DNA of 61,216 bases from Hoylesella shahii DSM 15611 = JCM 12083 (GTDB taxonomy: Bacteria > Bacteroidota > Bacteroidia > Bacteroidales > Bacteroidaceae): the NCBI RefSeq assembly GCF_000613445.1, contig NZ_BAIZ01000020.1:1-61216 (forward strand). Direction: 5' to 3'. Position numbers and translations under genes: made by a program. Each line of letters starts with the position of its first letter. The first letter of the stretch is position 1. The notes beneath the pieces were generated by a model. The model searched no databases. It was given only the letters and a program-made list of their open reading frames with translations, and had not been told where the DNA came from. Of the stretch, positions 9,968-20,020 are shown one piece after another.

Positions 9968-12004
9968 TCACTTCAAGTTGTTGGGCAAAGGTATGCCCAT
10001 TTGTATGGCTCGCTCAAGATTACGGCGTTTAATGGTTTTACGTTTATCGGCCTTTTGCTTGATAATCTTACCCGGTTTTTGTTCGTTTAGCTGTTTAGCA
10101 ATGGGGTTCCACGTGCGTGTGGCATCCCAATTGGCCTTACATTCTATTTCTTCGGGGAAGTAATACACTGTTTCGGGTTCAAGGCCATGATAGTAATCGC
10201 CCGTGTCCCAGCGTCCATTGCCATTGCGGTCTACAAACAATCGCAAGTAATAAGTGGCCGGAGGCAGATAGTAGAAGTTGGCCATACCAGCCACGGCGCG
10301 CGTTTGTTTCACCACGGCATCTTGTGCATTGAGCAACTGAACCACCACATTAGAATCGGTAAGCGCAGTAAGCGTCACGGCCAATGTTGCAAACTCGTTG
10401 TCGTCTTTCACTTTAAAACCCTGCTTAATCTTACCCGAAGCCACCCCGTAGATGTCGGTGAAGGCCAATGAGTCGAACTCTAGACTGTATTCAACGCCTG
10501 GTTTCCATTCAGCTTGTAGCTCCAGCCATCGTCGATGCAAGAGATTGGTTCCCACCGGAGCCACACTGTCTGCCGCTTCGCGCACCCTAATGCGATAACG
10601 AGCCTCAAACCACAGCGTGTCGCGCTTGCTATAAAGGTGCACTTTGGTAGAATCGAGCCTTTGCAAGGGCGTTGGTAGCATTATCGAAACATTCTCGTCG
10701 GGGGCCATATTGCTGTTAACATTGAGTTGAACGGCCAGAATTTCGGGTTGCATTTGCGTTTCGTAGGGGTCGCCTTTCTTCTTAGCTTTCTCCTGAGCCT
10801 TCTTCCATTCGTCCACTTTCTTTTGCTTTTCTTTCATTCGTTTGGCATAAGGCGTTTTCGAAAGCAGTTCAAGTGTGTCGGTGTTAAGGCGCAGATTGCC
10901 CAGCGTGTCGGTGCCCAGATATTGCATTTGCATGCGCAAGGTGTCTTGATTAACCAGCATTGAATCTTTAATCCAATAGGTTATCGAGTCTTTTTTAAGC
11001 GATGGCATCACCACAAAAGCCTTATCGGCATTATCGAAATTTAGTCCTTTGATTTGTGGTAGTTCGTTGTTTCCAGCCGTAAAGACAAGCGAGAAACACT
11101 CGGGCTTTGTTCTTTCGGCCTTAACAAAGTATCTATCGGTTAGCACATGCGTGAAAGCGCGCAGCATAACATTGTCGGGCAGGAAGTGTGTGTAGCTCAT
11201 TCGCGAGATAGAATCAATGCGAAGCGAGTCGCGCCAAATGGTGTCTTGCCTTACATCAGGCTTAGACGAGGGCACAATAATCTCGCGATTGAAGGCCATT
11301 TTTTCGCTCTTTTGAGTGAGATGATAGTCGCCATCCACATCTTGCAAAGCGTAAATGCGATACTTTCCAGCAGCCACGCCACGAATAATAAAGTGTCCAC
11401 GCGCATCGGTTTTGGCCACTCTCACCATTGGTAGCTTAAGAAAAGCGCTATCCTCAAGGTTGGAATACAGGCCCACGAGAATGCCTTTCACCGGTTCGAG
11501 ATTGTCGGCATCAAGCACCCAGCCAGCAACTTCCATCGTATCGATGTGTTCGCCAGTAGAGAAAGTGTAGGTATAGTTGCCCAAGGGATTTCCTTCGTTG
11601 TTATCAGATATAGCATCCGAAAAGTCAACGGTGTAGGTTGTGTTGGGTTTGAGCGAGTCTTTCAGTTCGATATTGATGTTTTTTCCACCCGCTTTAATAT
11701 CTGGCGCTTCAAGTTGAGGTGGCGAAACCACCACGTTTTCGGTGGCGTTTTCAAGCTTAATAAACTCATTGAAGCGTATGTGCAGCTTGCGCGAGCCAAC
11801 GCCAGTGGCCTTTTCGGCTGGAGTTGCTCCCACCACTTTGGGCGGTGTTTCGTCGTACCACCCACCGTCGGGGTTACCCATTCGGGCGCATGCGGCCATC
11901 AAAACCACTGCAAACAACAACAAAACCAACTGCCACACCTTGCCTTTAAGGGCATTGGCGCGTGTTGTGTTGTGCGTAAAGTGCGTGTTGTTGCGTTCCT
12001 TCAT
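9968..12004 (-). CDS. Large Ig-like domain lipoprotein (SbsA/Big_5 type)
   Basis: A 678-aa cell-envelope protein. The hydrophobic segment VWQLVLLLFAVVLMAAC ends in a lipobox, so Cys is probably lipidated. An SbsA-like Ig domain follows (about 52-155, TPPKVVGATPAEKATGVGSRK to YTYTFSTGE), then a CarboxypepD_reg-like beta domain (EPVKGILVGLY...ARGHFIIRGVAAGKYRIYALQD). The central region has a charged KKK-rich stretch (about 385-420). The C-terminal part contains another beta domain with a DRNGNGRWDTGDY loop that looks calcium-binding. The start has about 20 residues before the hydrophobic core, so a later start is possible. Function is unknown; such proteins are common in Bacteroidales. Confidence 0.75.
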   Translation of the reverse strand: MKERNNTHFTHNTTRANALKGKVWQLVLLLFAVVLMAACARMGNPDGGWYDETPPKVVGATPAEKATGVGSRKLHIRFNEFIKLENATENVVVSPPQLEAPDIKAGGKNINIELKDSLKPNTTYTVDFSDAISDNNEGNPLGNYTYTFSTGEHIDTMEVAGWVLDADNLEPVKGILVGLYSNLEDSAFLKLPMVRVAKTDARGHFIIRGVAAGKYRIYALQDVDGDYHLTQKSEKMAFNREIIVPSSKPDVRQDTIWRDSLRIDSISRMSYTHFLPDNVMLRAFTHVLTDRYFVKAERTKPECFSLVFTAGNNELPQIKGLNFDNADKAFVVMPSLKKDSITYWIKDSMLVNQDTLRMQMQYLGTDTLGNLRLNTDTLELLSKTPYAKRMKEKQKKVDEWKKAQEKAKKKGDPYETQMQPEILAVQLNVNSNMAPDENVSIMLPTPLQRLDSTKVHLYSKRDTLWFEARYRIRVREAADSVAPVGTNLLHRRWLELQAEWKPGVEYSLEFDSLAFTDIYGVASGKIKQGFKVKDDNEFATLAVTLTALTDSNVVVQLLNAQDAVVKQTRAVAGMANFYYLPPATYYLRLFVDRNGNGRWDTGDYYHGLEPETVYYFPEEIECKANWDATRTWNPIAKQLNEQKPGKIIKQKADKRKTIKRRNLERAIQMGIPLPNNLK

Positions 12005-12110
12005 ATTTACTTTTTACCTGCTATTGCTATTTTTACACCTTATAATAAGGTGTGATTATTCTATTATTTAATGGTTTGCGCGCTACTGATGCACACAATT
12101 CGGCATTCCG

Positions 12111-12118
12111 CAAAGGTA
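12111..12118 (-). promoter_or_regulatory. -7 promoter element of the Ig-like lipoprotein gene
   Basis: Minus strand TACCTTTG, a perfect TAnnTTTG match, 107 bp upstream of the annotated start at 12004. Confidence 0.5.
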
Positions 12119-12171
12119 GCAATAAAAAATGAAAATGCCCGCCTTGTTCATGGTTTTTGGCTTGATGTTAG

Positions 12172-12242
12172 AGATTATTTGTCTTGTTTACTGAGATTAA
12201 TTCCCTGTAATTAAAGATTACGTGCCTTGTAAATAGAGATTA
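12172..12242. repeat. Four phased AGATTA repeats (22/21/22 bp spacing)
   Basis: AGATTA occurs at 12172, 12194, 12215 and 12237, so repeats recur every 21-22 bp, two helical turns. Similarity extends past the hexamer (AGATTATTTG in the first and last; CCTTGTAAAT against TCTTGTTTAC in the middle). The array lies about 54-130 bp upstream of the minus-strand -7 box at 12111, where an activator would bind. Confidence 0.6.
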
Positions 12243-12460
12243 TTTGGTTTGTTGGTAATGAATATTTGCCATATTGCCGGTTGTTCGCCATAGGTGTTGC
12301 ACATTCACAAACAGTCTTTTTATATAACATTCCGCCAATTTTCTTGCTTATTTTCTAGTCAAAAAACAACCATCGTACTGTTCTTTTATCCCTCTAAACG
12401 TTAAAATTCTGTTCTTTTCTATCCCTCGTTTGTATTTCTATAAAAAAAATATTCATAGGC

Positions 12461-12492
12461 TTGATGGTTTTAAGTAAATTCCACTAACTTTG
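12461..12492 (+). promoter_or_regulatory. Promoter of the cysteine desulfidase-like gene
   Basis: -33 TTG at 12461-12463 and -7 TAACTTTG at 12485-12492 with a 21-bp spacer, matching the Bacteroidetes consensus. This leaves a leader of roughly 160 nt before the start at 12660. Confidence 0.65.
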
Positions 12493-12659
12493 CATACGTT
12501 AGTGGCTCTTTGTGCAACAGGTGTGCATCGACATGCATTTTGCTTACAAAAACGAAGTCAATCAACAAGAAACAAGCAGGCTATAGCACTGCTAAATAAC
12601 GCTCAACAAAAGCAAATTATAATTTACAGCTAGTAATAAAATAAACCGACAAACTTACC

Positions 12660-13947
12660 ATGCTATCAGAAAACGACAGGAAAGCTATTCTTGAGCTCAT
12701 ACATCGACAAGTGGTTCCAGCCATTGGATGTACAGAGCCCATCGCCGTGGCCCTTTGTGCGGCCAAGGCTAAAGAACTTTTAGGCTGCACGCCCGAACGT
12801 ATTGACGTGCGACTGAGTGCAAACGTACTTAAAAACGCTATGGGAGTGGGCATTCCCGGCACGGGAATGATTGGACTCCCCATTGCTATTGCGCTGGGGG
12901 TTCTCATCGGCGACAGCGAAAAACAATTGGAAGTGCTCAAAGGATGCACACCCGAAAGCGTGAAATTGGGCAAACAAATGATTGCCGAAAACCGCATCGA
13001 CATTAAGTTGGAGACCGAAGACACCAACAAACTCTTCATCAACATCACTTGCACTAGCGGTAACGAAATGGCCGAAGCGCGCATCAAGGGGTCGCACACC
13101 AACTTTGTTTTCCTGCGTAAGAATAGCGAAGTGCTGCTCGACAGAGCTGCTTGCAGTGCCGAAGCGGTGGCTAAAACCAACGTGGAACTATCTATGCGCA
13201 AGGTTTATGAGTTTGCTACCGAGTCGCCACTGAGTGATTTGCGCTTTATTCTCGAAGCTAAAACATTGAACGAAAACGCATCGCGATGTGGACTGGAAGA
13301 CAACTACGGCCACCAACTGGGCAAAACCATGTGCAGCCACTAGGAAAGGGCGTGCTTGGCGATAGCATTTTCGCCCACATTCTCTCGGCAACGGGTGGCG
13401 CATGCGATGCTCGTATGGCCGGAGCAATGGTGCCTGTGATGAGCAATAGCGGCAGTGGCAACCAAGGTATCTGCACCACAGTGCCGTTACTACCTTTGCG
13501 CGCGAGAACCACAACACCGAAGAGGAACTCATTCGCGCCCTCATCATCAGCAATCTCACGGCCATCTACATCAAACAACACCTCGGAACGCTTTCGGCCT
13601 TGTGCGGATGCGTGGTGGCAAGCACTGGAAGTAGCTGCGGAATAACCTTTCTCATGGGCGGAAATTTCGAACAAATATGCTACTCGGTGAAGAATATGAT
13701 TGCCAATCTCACGGGAATGATATGCGACGGCGCTAAACCTTCGTGCGCCCTTAAACTCTCAACGGGAGTTAGCACGGCCGTGTTGAGCGCCATGTTGGCC
13801 ATTCAACACAAATATGTTACTTCGGTAGAGGGAATTATCGACGACGATGTAGACCGCTCTATACGCAACCTTGCTGCCATTGGTAGCCGAGGAATGGACG
13901 AAACAGATAAGTTTGTGCTTGACATTATGACGCATAAATCGTGTTAA
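12660..13947 (+). CDS. UPF0597 L-cysteine desulfidase/L-serine dehydratase-like protein, two frame breaks
   Basis: An iron-sulfur enzyme of the YhaM/CyuA (UPF0597) family, about 429 aa when repaired. Members degrade L-cysteine (or serine) to pyruvate, ammonia and sulfide. Family motifs are VPAIGCTEPIAVAL (residues 19-32), MGVGIPGTG, and AGAMVPVMSNSGSGNQGI across the first break. The first frame ends at KTMCSH near 13340. It resumes as LGKGVLGDSIFAHILSAT, and a second break near 13486 leads to FARENHNTEEELIRAL and the end. Adding one C in CCACTAGG and one G in GCCGTTAC repairs both. The N-terminal Cys in GCTEP and later Cys residues are expected cluster ligands. It stands alone on the plus strand ahead of dsbD. 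Confidence 0.82.
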
Positions 13948-14024
13948 CTAGAAAGAACTATATACAATAGAACCCACCTAGTAAACTTTAATTAAACAAT
14001 AAACAATACAAAACCCCACTAGAT

Positions 14025-16084
14025 ATGAATAAATTTAGATTTGCCTTACTGACGGCTTTGCTAGCTGTCTTTGCGCTGGGGGCATCGGCACAGATGCAAG
14101 AACCAGTACATGTAAGCGTACAACAAAAACAGGTTTCACCTACAGAAGTTGATGTTATCTTCACTGCTAAGATTGATAACGGATGGCATGTCTACTCTAC
14201 AGGACTGCCCAGCGGTGGACCTATCTCGGCCACCGTTACCACTGAAAAGGCCGAAGGCGCTCAAGCTGCAGGAAAACTCCAAGCTAAAGGAAAAGAACTG
14301 AGCAACTACGACAAACTGTTTGAAATGAAGTTGCGCTACTTTGAAAATGCCGTGAGCTTTGTTCAAAGATACAAGATAACTGGAAAAACCTATCATATTA
14401 AAGGTTATCTGGAGTATGGCGCATGCAACGACCAAAATTGTTTGCCTCCTACGCAAGTGGAATTCGACTTTAAAGGCAACGGACCTGCCAATGCTCCCGA
14501 TGCCAAAGAAACGAAAACCCCTGCACAACTGGCTAAAGAAAAAGCCGACTCGCTCGCTGCTCTGGCGGCTGCCAACAACAAAACTGAAGCCGACACCACA
14601 CAAAAGGCTGCCACAACAGCTGTTAATAGCGATAACGACAACGTGGCACAAGCTGGACTTTGGGCACCCGTAGTGGCCGAACTGCAAGCCTATAACGGCG
14701 ACCAAGGTAAGTCGGACAATTCTATTTTCTACATCTTTGCCATGGGTTTCATAGGCGGTTTGCTCGCACTTTTCACACCTTGCGTGTGGCCTATCATCCC
14801 ATGACGGTGAGTTTTTTTCTCAAACGCTCACAAAATAAGGCTAAGGGCATACGCGATGCCCTCACTTATGGCGTGAGCATCATCGTTATATACGTGGCAT
14901 TAGGCCTGGCCGTAACCGCTGCCTTTGGGCCTTCGGCACTCAACTCGCTGTCTACTAACGCTGTATTCAACATCCTGTTCTGCCTTTTGCTCATCGTTTT
15001 CGCCCTGTCGTTCTTTGGATGGTTCGAAATTCGCCTGCCCGACAAATGGGGTAACGCTGTAGACAGCAAAGCTTCGTCTACTAGTGGCATCCTTAGCATC
15101 TTCCTCATGGCCTTCACTTTGGCCCTGGTGTCGTTCTCTTGCACTGGCCCCATTATCGGTTTCTTGCTCGTTCAGGTATCTACTTCGGGTAGCATCATGG
15201 GTCCTGGCATTGGTATGCTGGGCTTCGCCGTGGCTCTTGCTCTGCCCTTTACGCTGTTTGCCCTGTTCCCAACGTGGCTAAAGAAAGCCCCAAAATCGGG
15301 TAGTTGGATGAACACTATCAAGGTTGTACTGGGCTTTATCGAACTGGCTTTCGCCTTAAAGTTCTTCTCTGTGGCCGACTTGGCTTACGGATGGCATTTG
15401 CTCGACCGCGAGGTGTTTCTCTCAATATGGATTGCTCTGTTCTTCTTACTCGGTCTGTACCTCATCGGTAGACTTAAATTTGCTAGCGACCAAGGTAGTT
15501 CTGATGCCATGCCCGTGCCCTGCGTGATGCTTGGTTTGGTGTCGTTTGCCTTTGCCATCTATATGGTTCCTGGTCTTTGGGGTGCTCCCTGCAAGGCTGT
15601 TAGCGCCTTTGCACCACCCATGAACACACAAGACTTCAACCTCTATCACAACGAAGTGCGTGCTCAATACGATAGTTACGAAGAGGGTATGGCCGCTGCT
15701 GCTGCTCAAGGCAAACCTGTACTCATCGACTTTACGGGCTTTGGCTGTGTTAACTGCCGCAAAATGGAGGCTGCTGTGTGGACCGATCCGCAGGTTGCCG
15801 ACAAGCTTACTAAGGAATATGTGCTTATTTCGCTCTATGTTGACGATAAGAAGCCACTGCCCGAACCTATCGAAGTGACCGAAAACGGACAAAAGCGAAC
15901 ACTGAGAACTGTTGGCGATAAGTGGAGCTACTTGCAACGCAGCAAGTTTGGAGCTAACGCTCAACCCTTCTATGTGGCTGTTAACAACGAGGGTAAACCC
16001 ATTGCCCGCTCGTATAGCTACGACGAAAACATTTCGCATTACATGGATTTCCTTAACCAAGGACTTACCAACTATAAGAAGTAA
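14025..16084 (+). CDS. dsbD: Thiol:disulfide interchange protein DsbD, one frame break
   Basis: An inner-membrane electron carrier moving reductant from cytoplasmic thioredoxin to the periplasm, about 686 aa when repaired. In order: a signal peptide (to ASAQ, residue ~25); an N-terminal nDsbD domain with the Cys pair in GACNDQNCLPP; a low-complexity Ala/Lys/Thr linker (~165-210); eight or so membrane segments with redox Cys in FTPCVWPIIP and SFSCTGPIIG; and a C-terminal thioredoxin domain with CVNC in FTGFGCVNCRK. All three redox pairs are therefore present. The frame breaks near 14800, between WPIIP and MTVSFFLKRS; one extra base in the CCC run repairs it. It is followed by a good intrinsic terminator. 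Confidence 0.9.
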
Positions 16085-16147
16085 GCGCCCCACGTGGGTA
16101 GCAATGCTTCTCTCTTTGGGGCTTAAACACATCCCCCACATTCACTA

Positions 16148-16193
16148 ACCTGCTTAATGGCGCATTGTTGTTGCACCTTTAAGCAGGTTTTTT
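16148..16193 (+). terminator. Intrinsic terminator after dsbD
   Basis: A 10-bp stem, ACCTGCTTAA (16148-16157) with TTAAGCAGGT (16179-16188), is followed by a run of T to 16193. It lies 64 bp beyond the dsbD stop. Confidence 0.85.
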
Positions 16194-17219
16194 CGTACCC
16201 AAGCGTGCCTTGTTTTGTAAATTATTCGGCTTAATTTTTAACAAAAATCTAGGCGTTTTTATAAGTCGCGCCCACACTTGTCTGCATAAATCGGAGTATT
16301 AGGAGGGGTTTGCTGCATATTTTTTGCATAATCGGGGCAAAAGATGGTGAGCTGAGAAATATGGTAGCTGTTTGTTTCTATCATTCCAATACGTGTTTTT
16401 CTGCCTAAAATTCTGTCTAAAATTCGCCTTTATTGTCCCTATAAATTATATATACGACTGATAATCAAGCATATATAAGAAACTAAAAGTAAGACTAAGG
16501 GGTTGATGCAAACACATTTCTTACCTACTACTTAGTCTCAACACTTTGCAAAATGGTGCAAAACACACTGCGTTTTGCAGCAAAACGCAGTGCTAACTCG
16601 TGCTAAACGCAGTGCTAACTCGTGCTAAACGCAAGGCTAAATGCAGCAAAACGCAAGGCGTGTGAGCAAAGGGCGCGGCCAATTTTATGCAAAAACAACT
16701 GACGCAAACCACAAAAAAAGTGGGAAAAAAGCGCAATAAGCATAGAATTAGCACCTTTTTCCCACCAAAAACTCAAAAGGCAGCGTAAAAGTTATGATTT
16801 AAGTTCCTGCCTTTATGCAATATTCATTTTTGTGTTAGCGTGCTTATGCACAAGCACTTACACCATTTTGGTCTCGCTTGGGGCTTTAAAAGCCTATTTT
16901 GGGGCATCGCCTACAGGCGTTTTTGCCTTTCTAAATGTGGTGTAGCACTGAAATACGCTTTGTAAAGTTTATTTACCTTAGCTTTCAATCATTACACCCA
17001 GCTTTTAAAACCCAAATCAATTGCAAGACCACTAATCACACAATTGATGTTGTTTACATTTCATCCAGTTCATCTTTTGTTTGCTTGTCGGCATCTTGCC
17101 TATGATATTGTTTGAGCGTAGTGCACCACATTTTCAATAACAACATCGGCAATGTGTCCAGCAATACACAAAATCAAAACAACTCTACCAACTGTTTTTG
17201 GGTAAAAAAGACATAATAC
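16194..17219. other. 1-kb gene-less convergent gap carrying 22-bp repeat locus X
   Basis: No credible gene is seen between dsbD and the convergent TonB receptor gene. The gap is AT-rich with many short inverted repeats, for example GTGCTT/AAGCAC near 16843 and CGCCT/AGGCG followed by TTTTTG at 16908-16925. Its centre holds a 27-bp perfect palindrome and a tandem 22-bp array, listed separately. Sequences rich in GCAAAACGC motifs set it apart from ordinary intergenic DNA here. Confidence 0.6.
16566..16660. repeat. 22-bp tandem array, locus X, with adjoining palindrome
   Basis: Units begin at 16583, 16605 and 16627, giving exact 22-bp steps. Each starts AAACGCAGTGCTAACTC followed by GTGCT, with the third diverging to AAACGCAAGGCTAAATG and followed by a partial fourth. 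The array is preceded by and overlaps a perfect inverted repeat, CACTGCGTTTTGC / GCAAAACGCAGTG with a 1-nt centre (16566-16592). The same unit recurs at loci Y (31557) and Z (54834). Confidence 0.8.
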
Positions 17220-19730
17220 CTAGTACGAAAACTTCACCCCAAGAAACAAACTGCGGGGTTGAGTAGGTCCGTAAACATAGTCGGAGGCACGCGAAGCCCC
17301 TTTATCCAAATCCTTTTGGTAAGCATCGAGCAAGTTTTGCACGCCTGCACTAGCCTGCAATTTCACCTGCTTAGTAATGTAAAAATTATAGGCAAGCTTC
17401 AGGTTAAGCGTGAGAAACGAGGGAGTGTGCTCAATGATAGAAAAGTCGTTGGTGCGCTCGCTGCCCCCTTTGGGGTGTCCAACATACATTCTGCCCGTGT
17501 AAACACCAGATAGCGACACGGCAAAATCGATGGTGGGATGCACAGTGAGGGTGAAATATCCGTAGGTGTCGGGAGTTCGCAACAACCGTTTAGTGGTTTT
17601 AAACTCGGGAGCAGCATCGTCGTCCCATTCTTCGGGCGTGCGATAACGGCTGCTTTGCCAAGTAAAACCAGCTTGCAATTGCGCCCACGACGAGAGCGAA
17701 GCCTTGCCCTCGAGGTTAATTCCAAATACCGTTGCGCCGTTAGAATTGAATCGTTCTTCAACACGTGCGCCATCAATAATCACATCATCAGCCAGTTTGC
17801 GTGTAGCAAACATATTGTTAAGGCGTGTGTAAAAGCCCTCAATAAGAACGTTGGTTTGTACTGTTCCAAAACTTTTATAGAGGTCGGCCGATGCACTAAA
17901 GCTGTGCGAACGTTCCTCTTTCAAATCCTTAGCCAATGCAATTTTCACACGGTCGCCATCAGCAATACGCGTATGAAGGTCTTCATCAAAAGCCTGTGGG
18001 GCTCTAAATCCGCCAGCGTAAGTAAGTCGGAAATTGGTGTTGGGCGTGGGATTGTAGCGCAGATTAATGCGCGGACTAAAGATAAGATGTGAGATAAGGT
18101 TGTGTTTGTCTAGTCGTCCGCCCAGAAGCAAGCCCCAATGGTTGTTTTTCCATTCGTTTTGAGCAAAGAAGCTACCAATATTCACGCGCTGTTCCATCAG
18201 GCTGTTGTAGCCCAGCGAGTGGTCTTTAATACGGTCGTAGCTATATTCGGCCCCCACAACAAGACTCGAAGGCATGAACCACAGGCGGTCGAAGTTGTGC
18301 ACATATTGCGCACCAGCGATGTAATTGATGTTATGCGTAAGGTTATAGGCCCGTTGTGCCTTGTCGTAGGCTTGTGCATCGGCCAGCGTTTGTTGTTGGT
18401 TGGCGGGCAGCGTGGCGGCATCGTCTTCGCTCATATCGAGGTTAAGACCCAGTTTATAGGCTTCGTTCAAGGCCTTAAGTCCATCGGCAGCGGTGGCCAG
18501 TTCGCCCAGTCCGCCGTAATAACTCTTACGGTCAACGTTTTGAAACGAGGCATAAGCACTGAAATGTCCCTTACCATTAAGGCTAAAGAGGTCGTAGCCC
18601 AAGCTTCCGCCGTTGATGGTATGTTCGATTTGTTCGGCAATATTGGCCTCGTGAGCAGGCAAGTAAAGTTTGTTTCCGCCGCGTCTATACTCCTTCAAGC
18701 CGTGGTATTTAAGGGTTATTTTGGAGTAATCGGTTAGTCGGAAGAAAGAGCTAAGCCCCACGGTTTTATTATCTAGCGTGGGAAGGTCGGTGTAACCATC
18801 GCCATCGCGGTCGTAAGCAGCGCGGTGTCTGCTTTGTCCATAGAGATAAAAGCCAGCCCTATTATTGGTTGTAACAACCGATAGGTTGCCCGTTGTGTTG
18901 TTGTCGAAAGCAGTAGAGCCATTTGTTGCGCCAGTGATGGTGTGCGCCACATCGGCCGAATTTTCGCTAGGTTCTTTGGTAATGATGTTGATGGTGCCGC
19001 CAATGGCCGACGCACCAAAGAGCGCCGAGCCACCACCGCGAACAATTTCAACACGTTGCACCATGTTAGAGGGTATCTGTTCGAGTCCATAAACACCTTG
19101 AAGGGCAGTAAACACGGGTCGCGAGTCGATTAATATTTGCGAATAATGACCATCAAGCCCATTGATGCGCACCTGCGAGAATCCGCAATTGGTGCAATTA
19201 TCTTCGGTTCGCACGCCGGGTTGGAAGTTCAAACCCTGCACCAAGGTTGTAGAATGGGTAGACTCGAGCAACTTCGTGTCCAGAACATTCACAACCACAG
19301 GCGACTCACGTCTAAGTGTTTGACTACGATTGGCCGACACAACAACCTCGTCGAGCGCAATTTCGTCGGGTTCAAGCATCAAGTTCAGTTCGTGAGTATT
19401 GTTCTTTTGCGTTGTTACCTCGTGTTTGTAAGCCCTATAACCCGCTGAGCGTACCTCCACAATCACCTTTCCCACAGGCAGGTTTCGCAGCATAAAATGT
19501 CCATCGGCATCGGTGGTGGTGGTGATAACTGTACCCAAAACCAGCACGCTAGCGTGCGAAAGAGGGTGTTGTGTTTTACTATCCACAACGCGTCCCTTAA
19601 TGTTGGCTTCGGTATTAACTTTCACTTCGTTCTCGTGCCTTGCGTAAGTGGGCATCGAAAAAACAAACGTAGCGGCGAAAACAAACGCCGATTTACATAA
19701 AATCTGTTTTACGGTTCTTTTCTTTATCAT
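17220..19730 (-). CDS. TonB-dependent outer-membrane receptor
   Basis: An outer-membrane beta-barrel transporter, 836 aa from the preferred Met at 19730 (MIKKRTVKQILC, followed by a signal peptide ending MPTYA). An upstream in-frame Met at 19793 would put 21 unlikely residues before the signal peptide. In order: a CarboxypepD_reg-like domain (IKGRVVDSKTQHPLSHASVLV...LRNLPVGKVIVEVRSAGY), a TonB-box-like DEVVVSA, a plug domain (RVEIVRGGGSALFGASAIGGTINIIT), and a barrel ending in the aromatic FLGVKFSY. The plug contains a C-x-x-C, NCTNCGF. The type resembles vitamin/metal or heme receptors rather than SusC, and no SusD-like partner lies beside it. The substrate cannot be told from sequence alone. 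Confidence 0.85.
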   Translation of the reverse strand: MIKKRTVKQILCKSAFVFAATFVFSMPTYARHENEVKVNTEANIKGRVVDSKTQHPLSHASVLVLGTVITTTTDADGHFMLRNLPVGKVIVEVRSAGYRAYKHEVTTQKNNTHELNLMLEPDEIALDEVVVSANRSQTLRRESPVVVNVLDTKLLESTHSTTLVQGLNFQPGVRTEDNCTNCGFSQVRINGLDGHYSQILIDSRPVFTALQGVYGLEQIPSNMVQRVEIVRGGGSALFGASAIGGTINIITKEPSENSADVAHTITGATNGSTAFDNNTTGNLSVVTTNNRAGFYLYGQSRHRAAYDRDGDGYTDLPTLDNKTVGLSSFFRLTDYSKITLKYHGLKEYRRGGNKLYLPAHEANIAEQIEHTINGGSLGYDLFSLNGKGHFSAYASFQNVDRKSYYGGLGELATAADGLKALNEAYKLGLNLDMSEDDAATLPANQQQTLADAQAYDKAQRAYNLTHNINYIAGAQYVHNFDRLWFMPSSLVVGAEYSYDRIKDHSLGYNSLMEQRVNIGSFFAQNEWKNNHWGLLLGGRLDKHNLISHLIFSPRINLRYNPTPNTNFRLTYAGGFRAPQAFDEDLHTRIADGDRVKIALAKDLKEERSHSFSASADLYKSFGTVQTNVLIEGFYTRLNNMFATRKLADDVIIDGARVEERFNSNGATVFGINLEGKASLSSWAQLQAGFTWQSSRYRTPEEWDDDAAPEFKTTKRLLRTPDTYGYFTLTVHPTIDFAVSLSGVYTGRMYVGHPKGGSERTNDFSIIEHTPSFLTLNLKLAYNFYITKQVKLQASAGVQNLLDAYQKDLDKGASRASDYVYGPTQPRSLFLGVKFSY

Positions 19731-19848
19731 TTTAAATTGTTTTAAATTCAGGCATGTTCTGTAAATCTTCGATATAGTCACAGCACGCCCCATAGGGCTT
19801 TTTGTGACCTTATCAATGATTCTAGAGCTCGCCTTTGATTTGTTAATG

Positions 19849-19856
19849 CAAAGATA
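19849..19856 (-). promoter_or_regulatory. -7 promoter element of the TonB receptor gene
   Basis: Minus strand TATCTTTG matches TAnnTTTG, about 120 bp upstream of the preferred start at 19730. The resulting leader holds a small GCCC/GGGC hairpin. I could not recognise a known riboswitch in it. Confidence 0.55.
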
Positions 19857-19914
19857 GGATGTTGTAATAAATAGTGCAATACCTAGAAGTAGGGAAAAAG
19901 TCTCAACCCACTGT

Positions 19915-19936
19915 CCCTCTCCAAAGGGGAGAGGGG
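19915..19936 (+). repeat. GC-rich palindromic repeat, copy 2
   Basis: CCCTCTCCAAAGGGGAGAGG core, forward orientation, in the gap between the TonB receptor promoter and cysS. Same family as the copies at 5045, 21661, 21823, 21951, 25541 and 25773, but lacking the upstream GCCTCACCCC arm. Confidence 0.8.
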
Positions 19937-20020
19937 AGAGGTATGCTTGATGTCTTTCGTAGTTGTTTGCTTCGGTGATTTAAGCATTTATGAACTTAGC
20001 AACCTCTAGTATAAGGCATT

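Larger units (their letters stand above)
12005..12659. other. AT-rich divergent intergenic region
   Basis: This 655-bp gap separates the minus-strand Ig-like lipoprotein gene from the plus-strand cysteine desulfidase gene. It holds a -7 element for each gene (12111-12118 and 12485-12492) and a phased array of four AGATTA hexamers (12172-12242), each listed separately. No coding signal is seen in it. Confidence 0.7.

Noticed and set aside
16583..16660. CRISPR-like array from the 22-bp repeats
   Set aside because: Units are directly tandem with no unique spacers, only 22 bp long, and no cas gene is present.
19731..19848. Cobalamin or other riboswitch in the TonB receptor leader
   Set aside because: Only a small GCCC/GGGC hairpin is visible; no conserved riboswitch core was recognised.
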